Assembly (NCBI GenBank): GCA_039970095.1
Contig: JBDVMP010000038.1
Coordinates: forward strand, 7,280 to 71,279
Direction: 5' to 3'
From: JAMZMI01 sp039970095
Lineage (GTDB): Bacteria; Bacteroidota; Bacteroidia; Cytophagales; Cyclobacteriaceae
Length of the DNA stretch: 64,000 nt
Position numbers and translations under genes: made by a program
Shown: one piece after another, positions 43,892-52,407 of the stretch
How the letters are laid out: each line of letters begins with the position of its first letter
How positions within the stretch are numbered: position 1 is the first letter of the stretch
The notes under the pieces: model-generated
The model's input: only the letters and a program-made list of their open reading frames with translations
The model's database searches: none
What the model was told of the DNA's origin: nothing

Positions 43892-46437
43892 ATTTCTGGA
43901 AGAATGGAGGTTTGGATAACACTATATCTACTGCCGGTATGATTGAAATATTTTTCGAACACCTGATCGGAAGCTTGAAAAAGCAACTCTTTTATTTCAA
44001 CAAGAAATGATCTAAGCTCATCGTGCACCATCTTCGACTCATTGAGCCTGGTGAGTTCATCTACATCGACAAGTCGGATTTTTGTGATGATCTCGAGCAG
44101 TTTCTTTTGAGCTTGACTAAAACCTTCCCCTTCCATCTGCTCAGGCAGCCCTTTTAGGTGCTTCTCTATCCTGAATACCTGATAAATGATCGAACGAGGA
44201 TTTTCTTCATCAAGCATCAATAAATTCAGCACCCCGGACAATTCCAGATTAGAACGATAACGATAACGATAGGTAACGAGGCTCTCATTGCACCTCAGTA
44301 TATCTTCCAAAAGTGATCTATCTACTTCTCTGGAAAATGATTTTGTGAGCATAGAATCCAGCATCGAACAATTGTTGATCGCTGACTCAATAAAGCGCCC
44401 AACATTCAACAAATGCCAGGTAGACTCACGGGTCATATTGTCTATATTGAGACCGTAGAAAGCCATCAATTTCACTACCAGGTTGTCCAGAGAGTGATAA
44501 ACCCACATCAAATCATTGCGGTGGTTTTTCATGCTGGAAAGTTCCTCTGACACACTATCCAAAATTCGCCAGGTATCCAAACTCAACCTATCGCGAACGG
44601 CAAATCCATTGTTCAAAAATGCTGTTAAAGAATGCGCCAAAGTGCCTGCTCGCTTCTCATCTGTTGCCAAAGAGAACAGTTCGCCTTCGGGATTTCTCAA
44701 GGTCTGGTTTTTATTGAACCCAGGTAATGCCCCGGTCAATTTGGTAAGGCTCTTCAGCAAAGTTGATAAAATGGGATCGTCACTTGTATGAATATCCGCA
44801 TCGGCTTCAGTGTATGTCATGAGTGCCATTCGCATCAATCTTACAGATGTGACAGCACGCTCCATGTATCGTCCCATCCAAAAAAGGTGCTCGCCTGTCC
44901 TGCTAGGCAAAACCGGCTTACTCATTGATTGGGCTTTTATGTGCTGATCCAAGTCTCTCTGACCTACAATGGCATCAGTAGAATTACCCAACACCCACGT
45001 GTCTTTGCTGATTCCTCCAGATTGGTTAGAAACGATAAACACTCCTTTTTGCGCCGAGCTTCTCGAAAGTCCACCGGGCATCACCGCATATCCGTTATTC
45101 TCAGTATCCGCAACAACGTAGCTTCTAAAAACTGCGTTTCTCGCTTCAAGTTTTTGATCTATCCACGAAGGAGTAGTTGAAAAATTCACTACCTCCTGCC
45201 CCACATACATGTACGGTGATCTTTTGATTTCGGCTATCAGGTTATACTTCTCTTGCTGAGAAAGATCGCCACCAAAGACAGAAGCATCCACATCGCCCCT
45301 ATATATCTTTCTTATAATCAGGTTATCAATATTATCGATAACGCGGTTTTTTTCCTTTTCCTGACCACACCACCATGTGGCTACAGAAGGCAAAATCAAT
45401 TCTTCACCCATGACCTCCCGGCATATGCGTGGCAGAAAGGCCATCAGACCGGGGTTTTCAAGAATCCTACAACCCAGCGGGTTGATGACGGTAACTTTTT
45501 TCTGACGTACCGCCTCCATCAACCCTACAACACCCAGATGCGAGTCACTTCTGAATTCGAGGGGGTCGCAAAACACATCGTCCACTCTGCGTATGATGAC
45601 GTCAACTTTTTCCAATCCCTTAAGGGTTTTCAACCAAACATAACCATCGCTTACCGTCAGGTCATCGCCCAAAGCGAGCGTAAAACCCATAAAAGAAGAA
45701 ATATAGGCATGCTCGAAATAGGTCTCATTTGTAGGGCCGGGTGACAACATCACAATCCGCGGGTTCTCGTAGTTTCTTGACGAAAGGTTGACGAGTGTGT
45801 TTTTGAGTGTCTGAAAGTAGGACGAAATTTTTCGCACATGATTCTCTCTGATCACATCAGGAAAAACGCGTGTCATGGCTGCTCTGTTTTCAAAAGCATA
45901 ACCTGCCCCAGATGGAGCATCAGTCCTGTCGTGTAGCACCCACATTTTACCATTTGGCCCACGTGCCAGATCGGCTGAATATTGGATAAGGTTTTGATCC
46001 CCATCCAATTTGACCTTATCCATCTGACGCAAAAATCCGTTGTGATTATATATCAATTCAAATGGAATCAGTCCGTCTTTTATCAACTTTCGGCTGCCGT
46101 AAATATCAGACAGAATATAATTGAGCAGGTGGGCTCGCTGCTGCAATCCTCTTTCTATTTCACTCCAGTCTTCCCCACTAAAAACCATGGGAACGGGATC
46201 GAGATTCCACGGGCGGTTCATCCCCTCAGGATCGCCGTACACATTGTAGGTTACTCCATTTTCCCTGAGCTGGCGGCTGACATCTTCATGATATTGAGCC
46301 ATTTTTTCAGGACCTAATCCAGTGTAAAAACGGGCGAGTCTCTCCCACTGCGGGGTGACTTTCCCTTCAGAAGTAGCCAATTCATCCAGAAATGGCGCAT
46401 TATTAGACTTCTTATCTACCAGATAGGATTCAATCAT
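43888..46437 (-). CDS. Circularly permuted ATP-grasp fused to alpha-E domain (peptide-ligase type)
   Basis: This 849-residue protein joins two units that are often separate genes. The first is a circularly permuted type 2 ATP-grasp region (about 60-480, DPVPMVFSGEDWSEIERGLQ, VMLSPGPTNETYFEHAYI, MVWV-like segments and NPLGCRILENPGLMAFLP). The second is an alpha-helical alpha-E (DUF403) domain (about 510-840, LFWMGRYMERAVTSVRLMRM, then HLLNVGRFIESAINNCSML). Such proteins are predicted carboxylate-amine ligases. With transglutaminase and DUF2126 partners they form a widespread, little-studied peptide-synthesis cluster. The product is unknown. Confidence 0.92.
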   Translation of the reverse strand: MIESYLVDKKSNNAPFLDELATSEGKVTPQWERLARFYTGLGPEKMAQYHEDVSRQLRENGVTYNVYGDPEGMNRPWNLDPVPMVFSGEDWSEIERGLQQRAHLLNYILSDIYGSRKLIKDGLIPFELIYNHNGFLRQMDKVKLDGDQNLIQYSADLARGPNGKMWVLHDRTDAPSGAGYAFENRAAMTRVFPDVIRENHVRKISSYFQTLKNTLVNLSSRNYENPRIVMLSPGPTNETYFEHAYISSFMGFTLALGDDLTVSDGYVWLKTLKGLEKVDVIIRRVDDVFCDPLEFRSDSHLGVVGLMEAVRQKKVTVINPLGCRILENPGLMAFLPRICREVMGEELILPSVATWWCGQEKEKNRVIDNIDNLIIRKIYRGDVDASVFGGDLSQQEKYNLIAEIKRSPYMYVGQEVVNFSTTPSWIDQKLEARNAVFRSYVVADTENNGYAVMPGGLSRSSAQKGVFIVSNQSGGISKDTWVLGNSTDAIVGQRDLDQHIKAQSMSKPVLPSRTGEHLFWMGRYMERAVTSVRLMRMALMTYTEADADIHTSDDPILSTLLKSLTKLTGALPGFNKNQTLRNPEGELFSLATDEKRAGTLAHSLTAFLNNGFAVRDRLSLDTWRILDSVSEELSSMKNHRNDLMWVYHSLDNLVVKLMAFYGLNIDNMTRESTWHLLNVGRFIESAINNCSMLDSMLTKSFSREVDRSLLEDILRCNESLVTYRYRYRSNLELSGVLNLLMLDEENPRSIIYQVFRIEKHLKGLPEQMEGEGFSQAQKKLLEIITKIRLVDVDELTRLNESKMVHDELRSFLVEIKELLFQASDQVFEKYFNHTGSRYSVIQTSILPEI

Positions 46438-46475
46438 GGGGTATCAATTGATCAATTTAGCCACGAATATAACTG

Positions 46476-49400
46476 CTATTGTGGTCGCTTGTATCGTCTC
46501 AAATCCATAGTATGAGGAAAATCTGGATTTACAGTTTCTCCAGTAGCCTCATAATTGGTCAGAATATTGACTTTGGTAACAAACCTGCCGGCAGATTGGT
46601 TTTGAGGCACAGTCGGCTCAACCAGGTTGATAGAATGTCCAAAATCGAAAAAACGCGAAATTCGGCGCGACTCAGCTTCATAACTATTGACAGGAAAAGT
46701 GTCGTAATTTCTACCTCCCGGGTGCATTACATGATATTGACATGCTGCAATGGACTTTTTGGTCCAGGTGTCAAACAAGTCAAAGGTAAGCGGCGTATCT
46801 ACCCCCAAAGTCGGGTGAAGCGCAGATGGAGGCTGCCAGGCTCTATACCGGACTCCTGTTACATATTCACCCTGAACACCCGTGCTCTTGAGCGGAATTC
46901 TAATACCATTGCACAGCAGATGATATCTGGAATCTGTCAGCCCTGAAACCTTGATTTGCAACCGCTCTAGTGAGGAATCTACAAATCGTGCCGTTCCTGA
47001 ACTCGAAATTTCTTCACCTAACACATGCCATGGCTCTATGGCCATTTTGATTTCCATATGGATATCATCGACCTGAAGCTCACCGAGAAATGGAAAACGA
47101 AAACTAAAGAATGGGTCGAACCATGAAATATCAAAACCATAGCCAGCATTCCGCAGATCATTGACCACTTCGCTCAAGTCTTTATAGGTATAGTGCGGCA
47201 GCAGGAATCGATCGTGCAAGGCTGTTCCCCACCTCACAAGCTTGTGGTTGTAAGGATTCTTCCAAAACCAACTCAGCAAAGCTCTAATCAGCAGCATCTG
47301 CACCATACTCATGCGGTAATGTGGTGGCATATCAAAGCCTCTAAACTCCAGTATCCCTAACCTTCCACTCGTAGAATCGGGAGAATACAGTTTATCAATG
47401 CAAAATTCAGCTCTGTGGGTGTTTCCGGTAATATCGACCAGAAGATTTCTAAAAAGCCGGTCTACCAACCAATACGGCAACTCATCTTCTTTTCCATCAG
47501 GAACCTGTTGGAAAGCCAACTCCAACTCATAGAGCATATCATCACGCCCCTCATCCACGCGAGGAGCCTGACTGGTGGGGCCAATAAACTGGGTAGAAAA
47601 CAAGTAAGACAGAGAAGGGTGATGTTGCCAATATGTAATAAAGCTCCTAAGCACGTCTGGCCTTCGTAGCAATGGGCTGTCTGCTGGTTTCACACCTCCC
47701 AGCGTAACGTGATTTCCCCCACCTGTTCCGGTATGTTTTCCATCCAAATCAAATTTCTCTGAAATCAACCGAGACTCTTTGGCCTTTTCAAATAGCACTT
47801 TGTAGTTGTGCTGAAGCTCATCCCAGGTTTTGGCTGGATGTATATTCACTTCAATCACACCAGGGTCAGGAGTGATCATAAATTTTTGAACACGATTGTC
47901 CGATGGCGGGTCATAGCCCTCTATCAGCACTGGCATTTCAAGTTTTTCGGCAACTCTCTCTACGGCTGAAACCAAATCGAGGTAATGTTCGAAATATTGA
48001 ACAGGAGGCAAGAAAACAAACAGTTTCCCCTCCCGAGGCTCCACAATGAGGCATGTCTTGAATATCTTTTTGCTATTGTTGAAGCCTTTTGTGGATTCAG
48101 CAACGGAGATCAGGTCATCAGGATGAGGCAACTCGCCATCATCATAAAACGGATCTCTCTCCGGTTTAATCTCTTCTTTTTTGGGATCAAAATATTGGAT
48201 AGAATCCAGTGGAAGGCGTAACCCAGCAGGAGAATTGCCCGGAACCATAAACAAATCATTTCTGCGAAACGACCACTTGCAACTTTGCCAATTGGCTGCT
48301 TTATCGTCCCAGCCTATTGGCACTGCAAAACCCACAGGCTTGTCCAATCCGTCGTTCAGTAACTGAGCCAGCTTCTGCCTCTCCAAGGACGACTTCAAGT
48401 CGAGCTTCAGCGGATCTACATTGACTGGCACCTTGCTTTCTTCCCACACAAAATAAAACGGGTCTTCGTAGGCTGGAGATATATTATCAGAATCGATGTT
48501 GAGTTCGGAAACCAACTCCGACATGAATTTATCAGCATGCTTCTGCGTAAATTTATAGTCCTTGGACAGGTCTGCGAGGAGCTTGTCATTTTTCCAAATG
48601 GGGAGCTTATCCAGCCTCCAATAACACGCCAGTTTCCAGCGCGGGAGAGGCTCGCCGGGATACCACTTACCTTGCCCATATTGCATCAGCGCACCTTTGC
48701 CAAATTCATCTTTCATCTTATGAAAAAGGGTATTGGCAAGCTGCCGCTTGTGTTCGCCATCGGCAGCCGTATTCCACTCTGCTCCATCCTGATTATCGAT
48801 GGAAACAAAAGTTGGCTCCCCACCCATGGTCAATCTCACGTCGTTTGCCTGTAAGTCAGCTTCCACTGCGTCACCTACAGAGCGAATTTCATTCCACTGC
48901 TCCTCAGAATATGGCTTTGTTACTCGTGGAGTTTCTTCTATCCGCGTAACAATGTTCTTAAAATTAAAATCTGTTTTGGCCGGCTCTGCCATTCCTGATA
49001 TCGGAGCAGCGCTTTGAGGATCCGGAGTACATGCCAAAGGAATGTGCCCCTCTCCAGCAAACAAGCCTGAAGTTGGGTCAAGCCCTATCCATCCTGCACC
49101 CGGCACATAGACCTCCGTCCATGCGTGCAAATCGGTAAAGTCCTCCTCTGGACCTGAAGGACCATCAAGTGATTTTTCATCTGACTTCAACTGAATCAAA
49201 TACCCTGATGTAAAACGAGCAGCTAAGCCCAAATGCCGCAACACCTGAACCAGTAGCCATGAAAAATCTCGACATGACCCTGACCCAAGTCGCAATGTCT
49301 CGGCACATGACTGCACACCCGGCTCCATCCTGATATTATAATTCAGAGTGTCATAAATGAGCTGGTTGATTGCAACCAACAAATCAACAGTCTTGATATC

Positions 49401-49820
49401 CTTAGAAGCCAATGCTTCGGCTTTTTTGACCATGCTCGCCAGCGAAGGATGGTTTTCGGTAACTTCAAGGTATGGAGCCAGTTGCTTGTTGAGATTTTCC
49501 TCGTACTTGAACGGGAATTTTTCAGCATACTCCTCAATAAAGAAATCAAACGGGTTTATGACCACCATATCGGCAATCACCTCCACGTCCACTTCAAAGT
49601 GATCTACCTTTTCAGGAAAGACTATTCTGGCCAAATAATTCCCAAAAGGGTCTTGCTGCCAGTTGATAAAATGATTATCGGGCTTAATCTTAAGCGAATA
49701 GCCTTTGATAAACGTTCTGGAGTGAGGCGCAGGTCTTAACCTAATCACCTGCGGTCCAAGCTCAATATGTCTATCATATGAATACCTGGTATAGTGCCGG
49801 ATTGCGACTTTTATGGACAT
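46476..49820 (-). CDS. Transglutaminase fused to DUF2126 (amidoligase-like) domain
   Basis: This 1114-residue protein has an N-terminal transglutaminase part (about 1-300) with RHYTRYSYDRHIELGPQVI, Cys in GSGSCRDFSWLLVQVL, His in DLHAWTEVYVPG and Asp in WIGLDPTSG. The rest (about 320-1110) is DUF2126, including LTMGGEPTFVSID, GGGNHVTLGGVKPADSPLL and FRGFDMPPHYRMSMVQMLL. DUF2126 has been classed among glutamine-synthetase-like carboxylate-amine ligases. It lies 38 bp upstream of the ATP-grasp/alpha-E gene, forming one operon of three. It probably acts in the cytoplasm on a peptide or amino-acid conjugate. Confidence 0.92.
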   Translation of the reverse strand: MSIKVAIRHYTRYSYDRHIELGPQVIRLRPAPHSRTFIKGYSLKIKPDNHFINWQQDPFGNYLARIVFPEKVDHFEVDVEVIADMVVINPFDFFIEEYAEKFPFKYEENLNKQLAPYLEVTENHPSLASMVKKAEALASKDIKTVDLLVAINQLIYDTLNYNIRMEPGVQSCAETLRLGSGSCRDFSWLLVQVLRHLGLAARFTSGYLIQLKSDEKSLDGPSGPEEDFTDLHAWTEVYVPGAGWIGLDPTSGLFAGEGHIPLACTPDPQSAAPISGMAEPAKTDFNFKNIVTRIEETPRVTKPYSEEQWNEIRSVGDAVEADLQANDVRLTMGGEPTFVSIDNQDGAEWNTAADGEHKRQLANTLFHKMKDEFGKGALMQYGQGKWYPGEPLPRWKLACYWRLDKLPIWKNDKLLADLSKDYKFTQKHADKFMSELVSELNIDSDNISPAYEDPFYFVWEESKVPVNVDPLKLDLKSSLERQKLAQLLNDGLDKPVGFAVPIGWDDKAANWQSCKWSFRRNDLFMVPGNSPAGLRLPLDSIQYFDPKKEEIKPERDPFYDDGELPHPDDLISVAESTKGFNNSKKIFKTCLIVEPREGKLFVFLPPVQYFEHYLDLVSAVERVAEKLEMPVLIEGYDPPSDNRVQKFMITPDPGVIEVNIHPAKTWDELQHNYKVLFEKAKESRLISEKFDLDGKHTGTGGGNHVTLGGVKPADSPLLRRPDVLRSFITYWQHHPSLSYLFSTQFIGPTSQAPRVDEGRDDMLYELELAFQQVPDGKEDELPYWLVDRLFRNLLVDITGNTHRAEFCIDKLYSPDSTSGRLGILEFRGFDMPPHYRMSMVQMLLIRALLSWFWKNPYNHKLVRWGTALHDRFLLPHYTYKDLSEVVNDLRNAGYGFDISWFDPFFSFRFPFLGELQVDDIHMEIKMAIEPWHVLGEEISSSGTARFVDSSLERLQIKVSGLTDSRYHLLCNGIRIPLKSTGVQGEYVTGVRYRAWQPPSALHPTLGVDTPLTFDLFDTWTKKSIAACQYHVMHPGGRNYDTFPVNSYEAESRRISRFFDFGHSINLVEPTVPQNQSAGRFVTKVNILTNYEATGETVNPDFPHTMDLRRYKRPQ

Positions 49821-50133
49821 GAATTGTTAGTTAAGTTCATAATTCGAAAATTTTATCAAATCCACTTGACTGTTAAACACTTCACTCAGTATCAAAAGGA
49901 TTATTAAAAATATCAAAACAAAACGAGAAAAAATTAAAAATGATGCCACATCAAATTACTCAAGCAAAAATTCTAAAAAATAGAAATAGACATTCGCGAC
50001 ATCCAGTAGCCGCCTCAAGTGCCTCGTTCATCTTCTAAAAAGGCTCATTCAACTAAAAACCTGGCTCACGGAAGCAATGCTCCGTTCAACCAGTTAAGTT
50101 TGCATCATAAATTGAAATAATATAATTATTCTA
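49821..50133. other. Gap between divergent genes; imperfect hairpin only
   Basis: These 313 bp separate the DUF2126 gene (minus) and the T9SS cargo gene (plus). They are A/T rich. An imperfect stem occurs near 50061-50099, with CTGG/CCAG outside and CGGA-GC/GC-TCCG around an AAT loop. It could be a 5' UTR hairpin of the plus-strand gene. I see no tRNA, known riboswitch or clear consensus promoter here. Confidence 0.4.
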
Positions 50134-51957
50134 ATGAAGTACTCCTTCGCCATTGTTCTCAGCACACTTTCTATTTGGGCACTTGCTCAATGTCCGTCAG
50201 GAACAATAACTACCACATTTACAGCGACTTCCAATTGCACAGTAACAGGTGACCTCACTATAGACGAGGGCGTTCTTACCGTAAACTCAGGAGTAACACT
50301 AACTATCACTGGAAAGCTTATCAATGCCGAAAACAGTAACAACACCGCAGCAATAAATGGTGGAGGCACCATAGTAATTCAAGACAAGTTTGAGAATAAG
50401 AAAAATGGGGTAATTGACATTGATGGTGTGACCATGAACATTACCAACGATTTTGATAACAGTGAGGATAACTCAGACGTCACCTTTCAAAATGGAGCGG
50501 GTATCACAGCCACTAATTTCAAAGGCGGTAAAAATTCTCAAATAGCTATGGATAATGCTTCCATGGTGCTGAATGGTGATTTTGACAACTCTAAAGATAA
50601 TGCGGACCTCACTATGACCAACGGGTCTTCCATAACTGCTGTCAATTTCGAAAGCGGCAAAAATGCGCAAACATCACTGGATAACAGTTCTATTGCCCTC
50701 TCCGGAGATTTTGACAATGACAAAGACAATGCAGATCTCACAATGTCAAACGGGTCTTCTGTCACGGCCGCAGGAGATTTCAAAAACGGAAAAAACTCTG
50801 TTGTTACGGTCAATGATAGTGACTTGTCAGTAGATGGAGAATTTGACAACAGCAAAGACGGTGCTGACTTACTGGCCTCAAACGGAAGCGGTGTATCTGT
50901 CGGAGAGGATTTTATCAATGGTAAAAACAGTGATTTCCTGATGGACGACTCTGACATGGATGTAGGTGGTAGCTTTGATAATAGTAAAGACAATGGTGAC
51001 TTAACCATCAGCAATGGAGGGTCGGTAGATGTGGTAGATGATTTCACAAATGGAAAAAATGGAACCCTTGATATTGGAAATACCGGAGGTGGTTCAATGA
51101 CTGTAGGCCGAGATTTTAATAACAGCGATGACAATGGTGATATCTCAATAGGGGATGATAGTGTTTTGGAAGTAGGTGATGACTTTGATAATGGCAAGGG
51201 TGGTGACATCACTGTAAATGATGGTGGGGGTTTGCTTATTGATGGAGACCTTGACAACTCTCCGGACAATGCTGATATACTTGTGAAATCGGGAGGAGCG
51301 GCCAATGTAGGTGGAGATATCAATGACCCTAACGGTAAATTCGTTTCTGAAGATGGTGATACGTGCAGTGACGGTTGCTGTGGTTCCGGATGTGAAGCGC
51401 TTCCTGTTGATCTAATTAGTTTCGAAGCGAAGCTACTAGACGATAGCAATGTGAAGCTATCCTGGGTTACTGGCTCTGAAATAAACAACGAAGGTTTCGA
51501 AATTCAATGCTCAGAAAACGGAGTGGAATTTGAAAAAATCGGATTTGCCGAAGGAAATGGCTCTACTACTGACATTCAAAATTATGAGTACAACCATGTA
51601 CTTAAATTGGACAAGCTCTACTACAGACTAAAGCAGGTGGACTATGACGGGCAGTTTGAGTACAGCAATATTGTAGTTGTACAGAAGGAAACCAAATTCA
51701 GTCAGTATGAGGTGACATTTGGCCCTAATCCATATAGAAGTGGTCAATCATTTCACTTCAACACTAACTCACAATCCGAAATTTCTATTGCTGTCTACAG
51801 CATATCCGGAAATCAAATATTCTTGACATCCGCTTACGAAAAACAAGAAGGCATACGAAACCTAAAACTCCAGATGGAACAATTGGAAAAAGGAGTTTAC
51901 CTAATCCAAACCATACAGGATGGAGAGAAAAGCATGGAGAGATTGGTAGTGCAATAG
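50134..51957 (+). CDS. Repeat-built T9SS-secreted surface protein
   Basis: This 607-residue protein has a signal peptide (AIVLSTLSIWALAQ). An Asn/Asp/Gly-rich repeat region of about 300 residues has units alternating between forms such as DFDNSKDNADLTMTNGSS and DFKNGKNSVVTVNDSD. A Cys cluster follows (DTCSDGCCGSGC), then a fibronectin-like region (VKLSWVTGSEINNEGFEIQ). The C-terminal T9SS sorting domain (about 530-607) holds FGPNPYRSG and LEKGVYLIQTIQDG. The repeats predict a beta-helix. The protein should be secreted by the type IX system and anchored on the cell surface. It may be an adhesin or matrix protein (inference). Confidence 0.85.
   Translation: MKYSFAIVLSTLSIWALAQCPSGTITTTFTATSNCTVTGDLTIDEGVLTVNSGVTLTITGKLINAENSNNTAAINGGGTIVIQDKFENKKNGVIDIDGVTMNITNDFDNSEDNSDVTFQNGAGITATNFKGGKNSQIAMDNASMVLNGDFDNSKDNADLTMTNGSSITAVNFESGKNAQTSLDNSSIALSGDFDNDKDNADLTMSNGSSVTAAGDFKNGKNSVVTVNDSDLSVDGEFDNSKDGADLLASNGSGVSVGEDFINGKNSDFLMDDSDMDVGGSFDNSKDNGDLTISNGGSVDVVDDFTNGKNGTLDIGNTGGGSMTVGRDFNNSDDNGDISIGDDSVLEVGDDFDNGKGGDITVNDGGGLLIDGDLDNSPDNADILVKSGGAANVGGDINDPNGKFVSEDGDTCSDGCCGSGCEALPVDLISFEAKLLDDSNVKLSWVTGSEINNEGFEIQCSENGVEFEKIGFAEGNGSTTDIQNYEYNHVLKLDKLYYRLKQVDYDGQFEYSNIVVVQKETKFSQYEVTFGPNPYRSGQSFHFNTNSQSEISIAVYSISGNQIFLTSAYEKQEGIRNLKLQMEQLEKGVYLIQTIQDGEKSMERLVVQ
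50449..51321 (+). repeat. Tandem 22-residue (about 66-bp) repeats inside the T9SS cargo gene
   Basis: About 13-14 half-units of 21-24 residues occur in tandem. The first five full units are 43, 43, 44, 44 and 47 residues, each with a long half (DFDNSKDNADLT...) and a short half (DFKNGKN...). Later units keep only the long type. The spacing and Asp/Asn content suggest a Ca-binding beta-solenoid rung. The repetition also creates a long false ORF on the opposite strand. Confidence 0.85.
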
Positions 51958-51978
51958 CTTCTGTCTTAATAATCAGAA

Positions 51979-52407
51979 TTATTTTCGAATAAGGCTAATA
52001 ACCTTTGAGTAACCCGGATTATAGAACTTAAGAAAATAAATTCCTTTTCTTTCTAATTCAAGAACTTGATTAATTTCCGATTCAGCGGATTGCAAGTCAA
52101 TAGATACTTTGGTAAGTAAAACTTTCCCTGATAAATCCATTACCTCAACGTCGTAAATTTCATAGATTAATCCTCCTAAAAAAATCAGATCAGTTGATGG
52201 GTTAGGATAAACGAAAATCGGGTCTTCTGCAGAACCAGAAACCAAAGAGACATAAACCTGAATCAAAGTTTGAAAAAAGCTCGAAAACTCACTTTTGACA
52301 AATCCCCTTATAAGGGCAATACCCGCACTTTTTTTCATCTTCCGTTTGACTAAAAGACTGAGTCTGATCAAACATTTCTGTGAGTAGGCTTTTAAAACCT
52401 TCTTCAA
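51979..52407 (-). pseudogene. Orphan T9SS sorting domain, probable remnant of a lost cargo gene
   Basis: Residues encoded by 51979-52218 are a good T9SS type A tail: IFVYPNPSTDLIFLGG, VEVMDLSGKVLL and RKGIYFLKFYNPGYSKVISL. The upstream open frame continues to 52407 but overlaps the 3' end of the AddB-like gene by 119 bp. It encodes a non-conserved, basic stretch without a signal peptide. A T9SS tail without an export signal cannot work, so this is most likely the 3' remnant of a deleted secreted-protein gene. Confidence 0.6.

Noticed and set aside
50538..51488. 316-codon open frame on the minus strand inside the T9SS cargo gene
   Set aside because: It is the mirror of the Asp/Asn repeat DNA, Ser/Pro/Leu rich, with no start context or family motif; the plus-strand gene has a signal peptide and sorting tail.
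51979..52407. Orphan T9SS tail as a complete functional gene
   Set aside because: No signal peptide, and the N-terminal half overlaps the 3' end of the AddB-like gene; annotated as a remnant instead.
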